A stretch of DNA of 64,000 nucleotides from contig NC_052616.1 of assembly GCF_016545825.1 (NCBI RefSeq), forward strand, positions 8,184,001 to 8,248,000, read 5' to 3'. The notes under the pieces are model-generated. The model did no database searches, was not told the origin of the DNA, and saw only the letters and a list, made by a program, of their open reading frames with translations. The stretch is from Eucalyptus grandis (Eukaryota > Streptophyta > Magnoliopsida > Myrtales > Myrtaceae). This document shows positions 45,010 to 56,550 of the stretch, piece after piece; positions within the stretch are counted from its first letter, which is position 1, and every line of letters starts with the position of its first letter. A program made the translations under genes and the position numbers.

Positions 45010-46824
45010 GATAGAAACCTTGAAGGATTCAATTAGTGAGTTTTTATTGTCATTGTTGACACCTAAATTTTTGCCCAAAAATCATTTCCAAAAAAAATGG
45101 GAACTTGTTCTTCCACAAAAATATCATGTCAAATTATTGCATATAGATTATCTAGGTGCTTAGTATAGTTTTTTTTTTTTTAAATGGAAGATTTTTTTTT
45201 CCTTAAAAAAATTAAAAATATAAAAATAGATTAAAAAAAAAAAAAAAAGTTGGAGCTAATGATCTGAATGTGACTAGTCAAGCCTAGGAGGTTAGATTGT
45301 AATTAAAACAGCAAGTTGGGGCCAAAATGCGATTTCCAAGACCAATTCGTAAATTTTGCAAAATTTTGCCCGAACCCTTAAATCATCATCTTGGCCCCAA
45401 ATTGAGTTGAAATTGAACTTGGGTTAGGTATAATTAATCGAATCGGGCAAAAAGGACCAAATTGCATTGAATTTGGCATTCTCGGGCAAGAAAATAGCCA
45501 ACTTTGAGGGACTCTCTTGCAAAATTGGGTGGAGACAATTGCGAAAAACGGTCAAGATCTTAAACTACTATACATGAACTTGCTAATTGATTAAAAATCG
45601 TAGCCAAATTGATGGATTAAAGCACTCAAACTAACTACCAAAACTTAGTTCACGATTAAGTCTTAATTCGGAGTTGCTAAGTAGGCATATTGGTGGCCCC
45701 ACCATATCCGACTCAGCCACCATATTAGCTTGATCTTTGCACGTGATGGTGGACCATTATTGTTAGTACAAGTGGACAAAAATTGGTCAGAGGTAAGCTG
45801 CTGAAAGCATGGGAAAATCGCAGCAAAGTCCGAACATTCAACAACTGCAGAAGTTGAAAATTTTGGTTAAGTCAGAAAGTTGTTAAAGTAGCCCTGTTGG
45901 CAGGCTTGGTAGGTGGACTAAAGACAGACCAAAAATCCCTTAATTCAAAGGATAAAATCACGGAAGCAAGGTCTTTCAAAGGACGAAAGGTAAGAGAAGA
46001 GAAGGAGAGGAGAGAGCTCACGGTCGTTCCCCAAAGAGAACCTTAGAAGCAACTCCAGAAAAGAAAACCTAGAAATTCCGGACCGACCTTGAGAGAGAAA
46101 AGTGAAATTTTCACACACTTGCGGCTAAAATTAGCCAAAACTTTCAACTAGAGAGTAAAAATTCACTCAAAGATCTTTCCATCCATAGGTCGCATGTCCC
46201 AAATGGAGTTCAGAAAGGTCTTCTAAACTCCCGAAAGCCACCCTCTGGAGGGCCAAGAAAGTCCGAAAATTTCCTAAAAGTGTTGAGTTCGGTTGGTCAT
46301 GGGTGAGGGAAAGCGAGTGTTTTTTGAGAAAATTGAGAGACAAATGAGGAAAATCTTGAATTTCACCCCAAATTAGAATAAATATAGTTTGGTTTGGTGT
46401 TAAGTTTTCCAACAAAAGAGGTCCTGAAATCTAATTTTAGAGGTCAACGAAACCTTCGTTGTTAGTTCTTATTTTTGCAGATCTCATTTCCAGTTTGAAG
46501 GAGCCAACTTCCATGTGCTTCCTGAGGATACTTTCTTGGTTTCCTCGGCCAAGAACCATTTGCAAAAGAAATTAAGAAGCAAGGTAAGTATCCTAGATGT
46601 ATTTTTGTTTGAGTTTGAATGTGTTTTAATAGTGAAAAATCAAGAGGAAGACCAGCCTAAAAAACTAATTTTTGAGGCTGAAATTTTCCAAGTGTTTGAA
46701 GCCTCTTCAAAAGCCATACATGTTTGACTTGCTACTCCCCTTTGCATGTGTTTTCTATCTTTACGAGCTTGATGAATGTTGTATAGGAGTACAAATAATG
46801 CTGAGGTTAGCTTGGTTTGGTCTC

Positions 46825-46853
46825 TAAGGTAGCGCATGAGAACGCTTCTATTT
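46825..46853 (+). repeat. Harbinger left end: TSD TAA plus terminal inverted repeat
   Basis: TAA (46825-46827), then GGTAGCGCATGAGAACGCTT. It matches the reverse complement of the right end (GGCTGCGCATGACAACACTT), about 22 of 27 positions by eye. Confidence 0.82.
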
Positions 46854-47079
46854 CTCATGGTTTCTGTTCTTTTGTTCCTCGGAACAAAAAAAGAACATAA
46901 ACCTGTTTGGTAACGCCACATTGTTTTTTTGTTCCCGGGAATAAAAAGTTAGCCCGGGAATGGTTTGGGAACAGAAACGAGAAGCAAAAAAAAGTTGCTT
47001 CTTGTTCACGGGAACAAAAATAAGAAGCAATTTCTCTACTCACGGCCCTTCTCTTTTTACGAACCCTAATTTCTCTTTC

Positions 47080-47720
47080 TCCCTTCGTTCGCTTGCCTCT
47101 CATCGATCTCATCACCTCCGGTCGCCTCTCTCGGTCCCGTCGTTGCCGGTCCGTCGTCGCCGGTCTCGTGGCCTCCAGTCCCGTAGCCTTCGGTCGACTC
47201 TCTCTGGTCCCGTGCTCCTAGCCTTTGGTCACCTCTTTCCAATCCGATCGCTGCCTCTCTTCGGTTCGTCGCCTCCAGTCGCAGTTCTCTTTCACCTCCA
47301 GTTGGGTCGCCTTTGTCCGAGCTGCTTGCCTCCAGTCCCGTCACCTCCGCCTCTCTTTGGTGCCGTCATCTCTAATCCCGTCGTCTCTGGTCGCTTCGCT
47401 TTGGTCGCGTCGCCTTAGGTTGGGTTGCCTCTCTCCGATCCCGCCGCCTATAGTCTCTTCGCTCCGGTTGGGTCGCTTTGTTCACGTCGCCTCGTGGTCA
47501 TCTTGCCCTAAATCAGGTTTGTTGCTTTGATTTTTTCTCAATTTACCTGTTCTAGTGGTGATTGGGGCCTATTCTGAAGTTGAATTCGCCGCCTACAGTG
47601 CCATCACCTCTGATCGCCTCTTTCCGATCCTGTCGCCTCTAGTCCTATCGCTGCTGGTCACCTTTCTTCGATCGCATCGCCTTTGGTCGTGTCGTATCGT
47701 CATCGTCTTGCCTTAAATCA
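47080..47720. repeat. GC-rich degenerate repeats in the Harbinger left arm
   Basis: Many imperfect copies of a 20-30 base phrase built on CGTCGCC, CCTCCGGTCGCCTCTC and TCCGATCC. A longer unit, CAGGTTTGTTGCTTTGATT, recurs at 47514 and 47720. Open frames here arise from the repeat and are not called. Confidence 0.6.
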
Positions 47721-47874
47721 GGTTTGTTGCTTTGATTCATTCTCATTGTACTTGGAGGTAATGAATTGGCTAAGTTTTTTTTTTGGGTGATTTCTTGTTG
47801 GTTTCACGTGGCTGTTTTGGTGCGGGAATCTGGGATTCTGGGGGGATTTGGGTAAGATGCGGTTCTTTGGATGT

Positions 47875-48045
47875 GGTGAATCCGTGAATGCGTGTTTTTG
47901 TTGTGGGGGCGTGATTGGTCTTCCCTGCGTGGCTCATTATTGATGGTGAATGCGTGTTCTTGTTGTGGGGCGTGATTAGTCTCCCCTGCGTGGCTCATTA
48001 TTGCTGGTTAATGCGTGTTCTTGTTGTTGGGCGTGATCAGGGTGT
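47875..48045. repeat. Tandem repeat of about 62 bp
   Basis: Units contain AATGCGTGTTCTTGTTGTGG, then GCGTGATTAGTCTCCCCTGC and GTGGCTCATTATTG. About 2.5 copies; a further piece (GGTGAATGCGTGTTCTT) recurs near 48974. Confidence 0.8.
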
Positions 48046-48575
48046 CTCTGAGTAACACAGGCATTGGTCATGGAAGACTAAAGGCAGCATGTTATGCTGA
48101 AGCATCTTTCGCTGTAGTTTCTTGTATTTCTGTGTTTTTTCATTCTCTAGCGAAGTCCTCCAATTCCGAGCTTGTGATAAAGCATTATGTGAATACTAGA
48201 AAATCTTAAGTGCATAACCATATTAAAAAGAGAACAGATATGTTAGAACAACAATAGCTTGGTTTTACAAAATCCTTAACTTTATTGTACATCTCTTATA
48301 TAATCGATGTTTGTTTTGCTTTCCTAACGACAACTGTATATCAGAGTTGTCACCACAAAGAGAGTGTTCAGACCAGAGAAAGGACATAGAACATACTGCA
48401 CGTGATCTGTTTACCTTGCTCTTCCCAAGTAAATTCATTCATCAATCATCGAGGAGATGGAAACTGGGACTCTCCATTAAAAATTTGCTATAGATTTCTT
48501 CTAAAGAAACAATACCAAACAAAAACTCAAGCATTATAACAATGCTTCGTAGTGGCTGAAAAAACAGCATTCATG

Positions 48576-48625
<50 letters not shown>

Positions 48626-49387
48626 ATAAATGGCTTGAGTTCCCAACTTTGGAAGTGAAAATTTCTATGATCTTTCATTTCTCACCTCTCAAGTAAATCC
48701 ACTAACAATATCAGCTTAGTGGACAAGAATTTTCTCACAAAGTAACCTTCATCTTCATGCTTTTTGTTAAACTTACAGAATCAATGGAATAGTTGAATCT
48801 TCCTTCCTCATGTCTTCAATGAGTTGACTTGATCTATATATAGCCAAAAGCAGTACACTGAGGATACATCAAAGTACAATGGATGAATGATAAGGAAATC
48901 ATACCACTTCCTTCCAATGATCTTGAAAGCATCACGGGATGCATTTCATCCTCTGGAAAATGAAACAGTTGCTGGTGAATGCGTGTTCTTATTGTGTTCT
49001 TGTTGTGAGTGCCTATATATTTCTTTTATATACCATGATTCCTTTTTTGCGCAATTTCTTCAAAAGAGATCGATGCAATGGATGAGGCGCATTTTTCTCT
49101 ATGTTTCTTTGTCTCTCAAAATCAGTAGGAGTATGAAATGAAATGAACAACACCAAATTTCTGGTGCACTTTTCTCTATGCTTCTTTGTCTCTCAAAACC
49201 AGTGGGAATATGAAATGAAATGAGATAGTTGTGTATGTGTGTGCGTGTGCATGAGTAGTTGAAGTTGTCGATGCTCTGTTTTAGTGATAGGCTGTGATAA
49301 AGGCTCTGTTTTAGCCAATGAAGCAGCATGTTGCACTCTCTTTTTAATTGTCTTGAACTCATATTATGCTCAACTAGTGAAGGTTAC
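48046..49387. other. Non-coding Harbinger interior upstream of its genes
   Basis: No gene recognised. Contains the (TA)n tract and a tandem duplication of about 105 bases at 49090-49230 (TTTCTCTATG(T/C)TTCTTTGTC and GAATATGAAATGAAATGA-like end). Confidence 0.5.
48581..48623. repeat. (TA)n microsatellite
   Basis: About 21 uninterrupted TA units. Confidence 0.97.
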
Positions 49388-50379
49388 ATGGCATCCCAAA
49401 AAGAGGCATTCATCGCAAAGTGGACTGAGTCTTTAACCAATTTGTATGTCAGTTTGTTGGTAGAAGAGGTCAAAAAGGGAAATCGCGCATCTTCTACTTT
49501 CAATAAAGCAGGGTGGAATACCATACGAACATAATTCAATAAACAAGTAGAACTTCAATATACTCAAGTACAGTTGAAGAACAAGGTGAACAAATTGAGA
49601 AAGCAGTATGCTAGTTTCAAGAAACTTCTTTCACAATCCGGATTTGGCTGGGATAATGTGAACAAAAAAGTTGTTGTTGATGATCCAAGTCTATGGGAAT
49701 CGCACATCAAGGTATGCTTTAACCTCTGATCATTTTGAGATTACTATAGATGTACATGCAAGATGTTTAATTGTATTGCTGATGTATGTTATCATTGTGA
49801 AAATTGCAGGATAATATTGAGTGGGCAAAATTCAAGAAGGATGGGTTTCCTCAATATCCTGACTTGTATATTGTATTTGGAGATACATATGCTACTGGGG
49901 AGTATGCAGCAGGAAATGCTGAAGATTTGGTGATGTCAGATGAACTTGGCATTGGTGGTGATGATGTAGACGATGGACCAGAGGATGTTGGTGAACACCA
50001 TTTTGATGAGGGAGTTTTTACGTCTGACAAAACTCCTACTCCAGTTCATGACAAACATAGGATGGATAAAACTCCAAATAGTAAGAGGAGAAGGAGGAGT
50101 GACTCATTTGGCATTACTAGCACCTGCAAAGCCTTACAAGAGATGATCAAGAGTAAGGCTTGTCAATCTGTGAGTGGTTCCATCAACTCACAAGTCACAT
50201 CACCACCTATAGACCTATACTCCGTATCTATTGTGATTGATCTTCTACTTGCCATGCCTACGTTGGAGCCGGATCTTTACAACAAAGTAGTGGAACGAGC
50301 CTGCGTTAATGCCACCTGGAGGGAGGCCTTTATCGAAACCCCAGCTGACAGGAGATATGGGCTTCTCCAATATCTTTAG
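49388..50379 (+). pseudogene. Harbinger Myb/SANT-like DNA-binding protein
   Basis: The partner protein that in PIF/Harbinger elements helps the transposase bind element ends and enter the nucleus. Exon 1 (49388-49710) encodes a Myb/SANT-like domain: KWTESLTNLYVSLLVEEVKK, FNKAGWNTI, LKNKVNKLRKQYASFKKLL and SGFGWDNVNKKV. Intron 49711-49809 has GT/AG ends. Exon 2 (49810-50379) has DNIEWAKFKKDGFPQYPDL and IVFGDTYATGEYA, then an acidic linker (DDVDDGPEDV), a basic patch (SKRRRRS) that could be a nuclear signal, and a C-terminal helical region. A TAA stop at 49532-49534 cuts the Myb domain, so the gene appears inactive. It lies 308 bases upstream of the transposase gene, same strand. Confidence 0.85.
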
Positions 50380-50687
50380 TTGATGTTAGGAATTGCATGG
50401 AGTTTTAGTAGACTATGTTTTTTATGTTACTGGTTGTCATTTTGTTGTTGAAGACATTGATGTTGAGACTATGTTTTTTATGTTGTTGGTTTGGATATGA
50501 TGGATTGTGATGGATTGTGTTGAATTTTTATATTTGGTTTGCTTTCATTTTATTACTTACGTTATTGGTTTCTATTGTTTTTATTTTTATTTTTACATAT
50601 ATCTATATTGATTTTCTTGTATTTGTGTGATGACATAGGTACTATGAAAGATGAATCAGATAGTGAGTAGCAGCAGTTGAATGGTAT

Positions 50688-52018
50688 ATGGATGAGCTTG
50701 ATATTGACCTAACAATAGGATGGTTATGTCTTGTTACTTTTGACAAGTCTTTGCATACAAGAGAGCCTATTAGGGACAATAAATTATCAGGAGCCGAATT
50801 GGTAAGGGAAATTGTTTATGAACATTCAGATAGGATATATGAAGCATTCAGGTTAGAGAGACATGTTTTTCTTAACCTATGTGATTTAATGAAGGCAAGA
50901 GGCTGGCTAAAAGATACTCGATATGTAAGAGTAGATGAACAAGTTGGGATTTTCTTATCTATGGTTGGTCACAAAAACTCCAATAGAGATTTACGTGAGA
51001 GATTTCAACGTTCGGGACAAACAATTAGTAAGTTTTTTACTCTAGTATTGAAAGCATTTCTCAAATTATCGAAAGAAATTATCAGGCCGTCTTCTTTTGA
51101 TATTGTTTCAGAGGAGATTCTTCTTGATCCTAACCATGGACGTTACTTTAAGGTATGATTTTTATATCAATTTTACATTATTAAAATATATATAGTCGAT
51201 AATATTGTCTAACGCTATACTTTCATAAAATCACAAGATTGCATTGGTGCTATTGATGGCACCCACGTTAATGCATCCGTTCCTATATCGAAACAAATCC
51301 CATTTAGAGGTAGGAAAAGGACTATCACTCAAAATGTGATGTGTGCTTGTTTGTTTGATATGAGATTTACTTTCGTATATGCTGGGTGGGAAGAATCTAC
51401 CAATGATTGTTGGGTTCTCTCAGTAGCACTCGAGACTCATCGATTGCAATTTCCTCGACCACCATAAGGTATTTGCTTTGTTATATCAAGTGATTTTCTT
51501 TATAATTGTATAGCTATTACATATCATAACAAATTTATGTATATATTATTGTATGAAAATATTATGTAGTAGATTCTGGTTATGCAGCACTTCCAAGATT
51601 TTTAACTCCATTCAAAGGTGAACAGTATCATTTGAATCATTATAGGGGTAGAATGAGACGGCCTTAATCAGCAAAAGAATTGTTCAACCATAAGCATTCT
51701 TCATTGAGAAATGTTATCGAGAGGTCATTTGGGGCATTAAAAAATCGCTTGCCCATTTTGAGACACATGCCTCCATTTTCAATTTGAAAGCAAACATATA
51801 TTGTAATCGCATGTTGTACTCTCCATAATTATATTCGCGACCAAGACAAGATGGACAACAACTTTGCCATATATGGAGATCCGGAGTTTCTATTTGGACC
51901 TACACAAGACGATGTTGTAGATGATACATCACGTGATGAGGCGGCTGAGATAAACATGATCGGGAAAAATATTGCAAATATGATGACAAGGGATCACAAT
52001 ATGCAAGAGATTCCATGA
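50688..52018 (+). pseudogene. PIF/Harbinger DDE transposase, with stops
   Basis: Exon 1 (50688-51152) has the helix-turn-helix-like N-terminal region (LVREIVYEHSDRIYEAFRLE, RYVRVDEQVGIFLSMVGHK, ERFQRSGQTISKFF). Exon 2 starts near 51238 and carries the first catalytic Asp in CIGAIDGTHVNAS, then the second region GWEESTNDCWVL. Exon 3, from about 51571, has DSGYAALPRFLTPFKG and the catalytic Glu region RNVIERSFGALKNRLPIL, ending ANMMTRDHNM. In-frame stops lie at 51465-51467, 51665-51667 and 51785-51787, and the first intron's acceptor looks altered. The DDE residues themselves are visible. It cuts and joins element ends with TWA-type target preference in functional relatives; this copy should be inactive. 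Confidence 0.87.
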
Positions 52019-52949
52019 TTTTTATTTCCGACTTTTGCAATGTGTTTGTAAACTATTATGAATACATTTCTATTAATAGTATTAAGGTCATCCAATTCTA
52101 TCTCCATGAGCACAAATGCCATTAAAGGTATCATAAATGTGGACAAACAAAAGAAAAGCAAATTGTAAGCTATTGTATAGTTGACACTTTAAGACCTACA
52201 AACCACCGTCCGAAGCTTGCATCCTATTCAAGAAAGAAAAAAAGCAAAAGAGGAGAGGAAAAACATCTCCCTTCATCAAAATTAGCCAAAACCTTATAAG
52301 CTTATGTGAAACACGAAAATGAAATAGTTTGTAATTTGGAAGAAGCGGGGTAAAAAGTAGCATCAAGATGGGATGCATCAACGACTCAAAATGCAAGAGA
52401 TCGAGGTCTTTACTAAGTGTTTTAGGAGCATACTATGAACTAAATGCATAATAACAGCAAAGCCATGGCATGCATGCACCATTCCAATAGTTGGAAATTT
52501 CCAACCCCAACCCGACATCCATATCAAGATTACAAGACTAAAATCCCCAAGCCACGCATGCACTAGAATTACAATTTTTTTTTTAAGAGTAAAAACTTAG
52601 TCCCAAGGAAATTACTACAAATTCCATATAACTTGTGCTTTTTTTTTTTTCGCAATATTTGCTATACCAAACATTAAAATTCACAAAAAGAAAATATATT
52701 AATCTAATAATATTTTGATCTTGTCAATTTTATGTAATATCTAATCTATTCCTTTTTCTTATTTATTTTTATTTTTTTAAAATTAAAATTTGGAATAGAA
52801 ATTTTGTGCAGTTATCAAACAGGTTTCTGTTCTTTTTCTGTTCCAGAAATAGAAATTTTGTACAGTTATCAAACAGGTTCTTTTGCTCAGAAATTGTTCC
52901 CCGGAACAGAAATAGAAAAGAACTATTTCTGAAAAAAAACTCTTCCCCG
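52019..52949. other. Non-coding right arm of the Harbinger element
   Basis: No gene. Contains the tandem subterminal repeat with GTTATCAAACAGGTT near 52811-52876 and A/T tracts around 52570-52650. Confidence 0.6.
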
Positions 52950-52978
52950 GAATAGAAGTGTTGTCATGCGCAGCCTAA
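52950..52978 (-). repeat. Harbinger right end: terminal inverted repeat plus TSD TAA
   Basis: Ends GTCATGCGCAGCC, followed by TAA at 52976-52978. Partner of 46825-46853. Confidence 0.82.
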
Positions 52979-54439
52979 ATCCCCGTGTGAACTATGAGAT
53001 CGTTTAAAACTTTGGCCAAAAACCAAACCTATCTACATTGATTCATGGCTGGTCAGTGTGGACTTTGCATGTGTGCTTCTTGGAGAGGTCGTTTTCATGT
53101 GTTCGGTTGATCATTTTCTATGATGTTTGTTGCATTTAAAAGCTCATGTTACCTACTTTCACTCGGATCAAGTAATGTTTCCTTTAAATCTCGTATGTGA
53201 TGAATGTTGGGGCTTGGATATGGGCATGCGACCTATTTGCTTGACTTGGGTTCAAACCCAGATTTCAAAATTAGCTCAATCCCGCATATCTGAGACCGAT
53301 TTCAACTTAGTTCTTTTGTGTTTTAAGCTATGAATTTTGTCTAATCTTGCTTCTTGCATGTGGTAGTATAATCTTGATACTTTAGTTTTGCATGAGATTG
53401 CTTATGGGTTGAGATTGAAAGCCACAAACATGGCTTGAGGAAGTTGGTTTGGGGTGATTTGATGCATGCTAAGTGTTTGACGAAATGCGCAAACCAAGTT
53501 TCGATCTTGACACAGTCGATTTGAGCTCGATTATTGTGATATTCATGTGCTGTGTTATTCCATGTTAGCATAGATCGATTTAAAGGATTATTATTAATAT
53601 ATTTTTTAAAATAATAAAAAAGAAAAATATGAAAATTTCAAAATATTAAAAAACAATGTTAGATAGTATCAAATTAGGGCATAAATGACATTTATGAGAT
53701 TTTCCTAATTTTATAAAGTTGTTGTCCTAACTTGATGCTATTTTGATATTCTATAATCATTTTTGTAAATAATATATTTTGCGTAGATTAAAATTAATTA
53801 AAGTAATTTCATGCATATTTAAATTCTTATTTTGCTCACGGGGTCCCGTCCGGGCGTGATAACAAATCCATGTAATATTATTTGCCCGGCTTGTATCGGG
53901 TCTTTCTTTTCCACATTACTTTCAAGTCATTTCAATTTCTTGGATGTTATTTACCGCACCGCTTTTCAATAATTTAAGTGTAAATTTCTTTTTAAATTAT
54001 GTTAGGATTAGACTAGAGATTTTTAAAAAAAAACCTACAAAAACATTTGCATGAACACTTAGTGGTTTCATAAAGATTATAATTGGTAATCAAGATTGTG
54101 TAGCCATTTAGATAAATAATCTTTCAAGTTAGTGGTACCGTAATGGCGCTAATAGAAACATTGGCGTAAACAAGTTCCTGTTCCTATAAATATCTGGTTG
54201 CATAGGAATTGAGACAACACTCCCGCGTCTTGATTGGTTTCTAGCCAACCCCAATAGGCTAGTGGCGACTCCTAGAATTACATAGGTTGTTAAGAATTAA
54301 AAAACAAAATCCAACGTCGCGCAAAATATGCGCTTCGGAGAGCCCGCGTCTAATTTAGGGCCATTGGTCCGCCTCTTTAGGCAAATACCCCTAAACCTTC
54401 TTCCTTTTTCCGAACGGCAAAAGAGAGGTCGTGATAGCT

Positions 54440-54458
54440 TGGTGACTCCACTGGGGAC
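54440..54458 (+). other. Primer-binding site of the second Tat/Ogre-like element
   Basis: TGGTGACTCCACTGGGGAC, three bases after the LTR end. Differs by one base from the site at 18143-18160 over the shared 18 bases. It fixes this element's direction as plus. Confidence 0.75.
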
Positions 54459-56550
54459 TTGGTTGCAAACCTTAGAGGACTTAGGCCGTAATAACTTGGT
54501 TGGTTGTTCCCTAACATGGTCTTCATTTGATAGCGCGTGTCAAAGTCACGTGAAAAACAAGGTTAGTCCACTAACAATGTATTAATTGTTTTTGTAGGTT
54601 TGGCGTAATAAGGGGTGAAGTGTTTGTTAACCCATTTCTTTTGTAGGGAGGCGTAGGAATGTATGTCTATATGGATGAAATTGAAGTGTTGTTTGGATAT
54701 CAATTGTTGTGCGTGCCGTTATACTTACCATAGCACTACACATTTGCACACACAACCCGCAATCTAAAACCCCGATCATACTAGGAAGCCCATAGGAGGT
54801 GTCAAAAGATGGAACCCGTGCGGGGAATGACCCATGTTTATCCACTTTTGGTCCCACTCATTTTAATTAACGATAAAAGAGAACTATCCGACGTAAGTGC
54901 GGAGTGGAGAAAACTCTTTTGATCTAATCAAAATGGGGACCTTAAGCCTTTACAATTCCACCTTTATGCGTCAAACCTCAAAGTTTACATCCGCGTGTCT
55001 ATGTGATAAAAAAGAAGAGGAAAGTCTCTTCACCCATTGTAAGTATGATTTCTCCATCTACTTGCTCACTTTGGATTGAAATTTTCATTTTTTGGAGATT
55101 TGCGGAAATCAATGGAATGCCCTTGGTGATATAGGCTTGGCACTCACTCTTAATAAATAAGCATTTCAAATACCTATGATCTGGCCCTACAGAACATATG
55201 TTTTTGTTTAAATTTTCAATTATGAACTCAAAGTCACATTTTGTATAGAAATTCTTCCAAGTCAAGATTACATTTTGGGGCATAGAATTAAAATCAAATT
55301 TTCAATAAAATTCTTTATTGGTCACATTCCAAATTAAAATTCAAATCATATTTTGTGTATTGATTTCTCAAAATAAAAATCACCTCACCTTTGCATGAGT
55401 GAAATTACAAATTAATCTTTCAAAATCAATGCCCCATTTGTGTATGAAACTTTTGGAACATAGTGGACATTCAATTGATAGCTACAGATCGATCTTTTAA
55501 TGAAATCTCCTCTTACTAATAAAATCTTGAAGAAATACCAAATTCTCGTAAGTGGATACTACAAAGAAGGTATCGTCGCCTTGATTTCATATGTAAGAGG
55601 CGGCTTTATTGAGAGATCAATTTTCCATTCATGTATTGACATTATCTTCCTTTTGTAGGTCATGCATGACAACCATTCCTTGAACTCCTCTTGCTTGACC
55701 ATGCCAAAAGTGGACTTTAAAGCTAGGACGAGAATTGTGTTTATTATGCTCCTCTATGAAAGAGCTTATTGTACTTTATCCTTGTCATTATTCCTATTAG
55801 GAACCGAGTTTTGCGTTTTGGGTTTTGATTGTGAACCCAATCAAATGCTTTTGTAAATCATACAACTCACATTTTTTAATAATGAAGTTAGAGTTCATAA
55901 AAGTTATTTCTTTAAAACACTTGAAATGTTTCAAACGGACCCTCTGGGCTAAGTTTTATGCCTTAGCTTCAAAATGTTTGAAAATGAATTTCAAGAAGAA
56001 CTTGCACAATATTTTATCTCTTCACTTAATTGCTTTCACAGGTTGATCCACAGGATGATGCTTTGAGAGGGTAAGGTTGTAATCATTCCGATAGAGATTT
56101 CTTGTGCAACAACTAACTCAGTCATCCATTTTTTGTCAAACAGGCAAAATGACGATTTTGTTCAAGATTGACATTTACTTCCTCTAAAAAGACAAAAGCG
56201 CGGGCCTTTTCCTAATAGATGGCTTCCACAGAAGTTCCACATCCTAGACGACCTCATATTAATTTGACATTCTTTGTGGAAGAAGAAATCTATAGACATT
56301 CTTTGGCATCAAACTACTTCATTGGTTGCAAACAAGAAGCAACTCCAATCCCTACATTTCCAATGGTATCTTGGCATCCAATCATGTATGGAGATGATTA
56401 TTGGTGGTCTGCAAAACAACACTTCAAGATGTAGATGTATACAAACAAGAATCGGTCATCAAATGTTGCCTTCAAATAAAAGGTGGTAATCGTTTCAAGT
56501 TAAATTTGATTTATTTTAGGAATGGCTTGTCCTTGCACTTTGTGTAGATT
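54459..56550 (+). other. Non-coding remnant of the second Tat/Ogre-like element
   Basis: Begins with leader sequence shared with the first element (CAAACCTTAGAGGACTTAGG). No gag, protease, RT or integrase motif could be found on either strand. Some pieces may be leader or 3' untranslated region brought together by deletion. The frame at 56219-56434 (RRPHINLTFFVEEEIYRHSL) is not recognised. Confidence 0.5.

Larger units (their letters stand above)
46828..52975 (+). mobile_element. PIF/Harbinger DNA transposon, inactivated
   Basis: A 6.1-kb element with terminal inverted repeats (46828-46853 and 52950-52975) and a 3-bp TAA duplication, as known for PIF/Harbinger. It carries the two genes typical of this superfamily in plants: a Myb/SANT-like DNA-binding protein (49388-50379) and a DDE_4-type transposase (50688-52018), both on the plus strand and both broken by stops. 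Subterminal repeats containing GTTATCAAACAGGTT occur at about 52811 and 52862, with a partly matching complement near 46900 on the left. The left 2.5 kb is non-coding and repeat-rich. It lies inside the Tat-type LTR, so it is the younger insertion. Confidence 0.87.
45054..54436 (+). mobile_element. Tat/Ogre-like LTR (about 3.2 kb) split by a Harbinger transposon
   Basis: Starts TGTTGACACCTAAATT and ends GGTCGTGATA, immediately before a Tat-type primer-binding site at 54440. Removing 46828-52975 and one TAA leaves about 3.2 kb, close to the solo LTR at 21179-24499, whose minus-strand start TGTTGACACTCGAAATT is similar. The reverse complement of the shared Tat LTR module is at about 54130-54290 (GCCAACCCCAATAGGCTAGT, GGCGACTCC). 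The flank before it is GTCAT. No full internal region or 3' LTR follows within the window, so the element is truncated or rearranged downstream. Confidence 0.75.
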
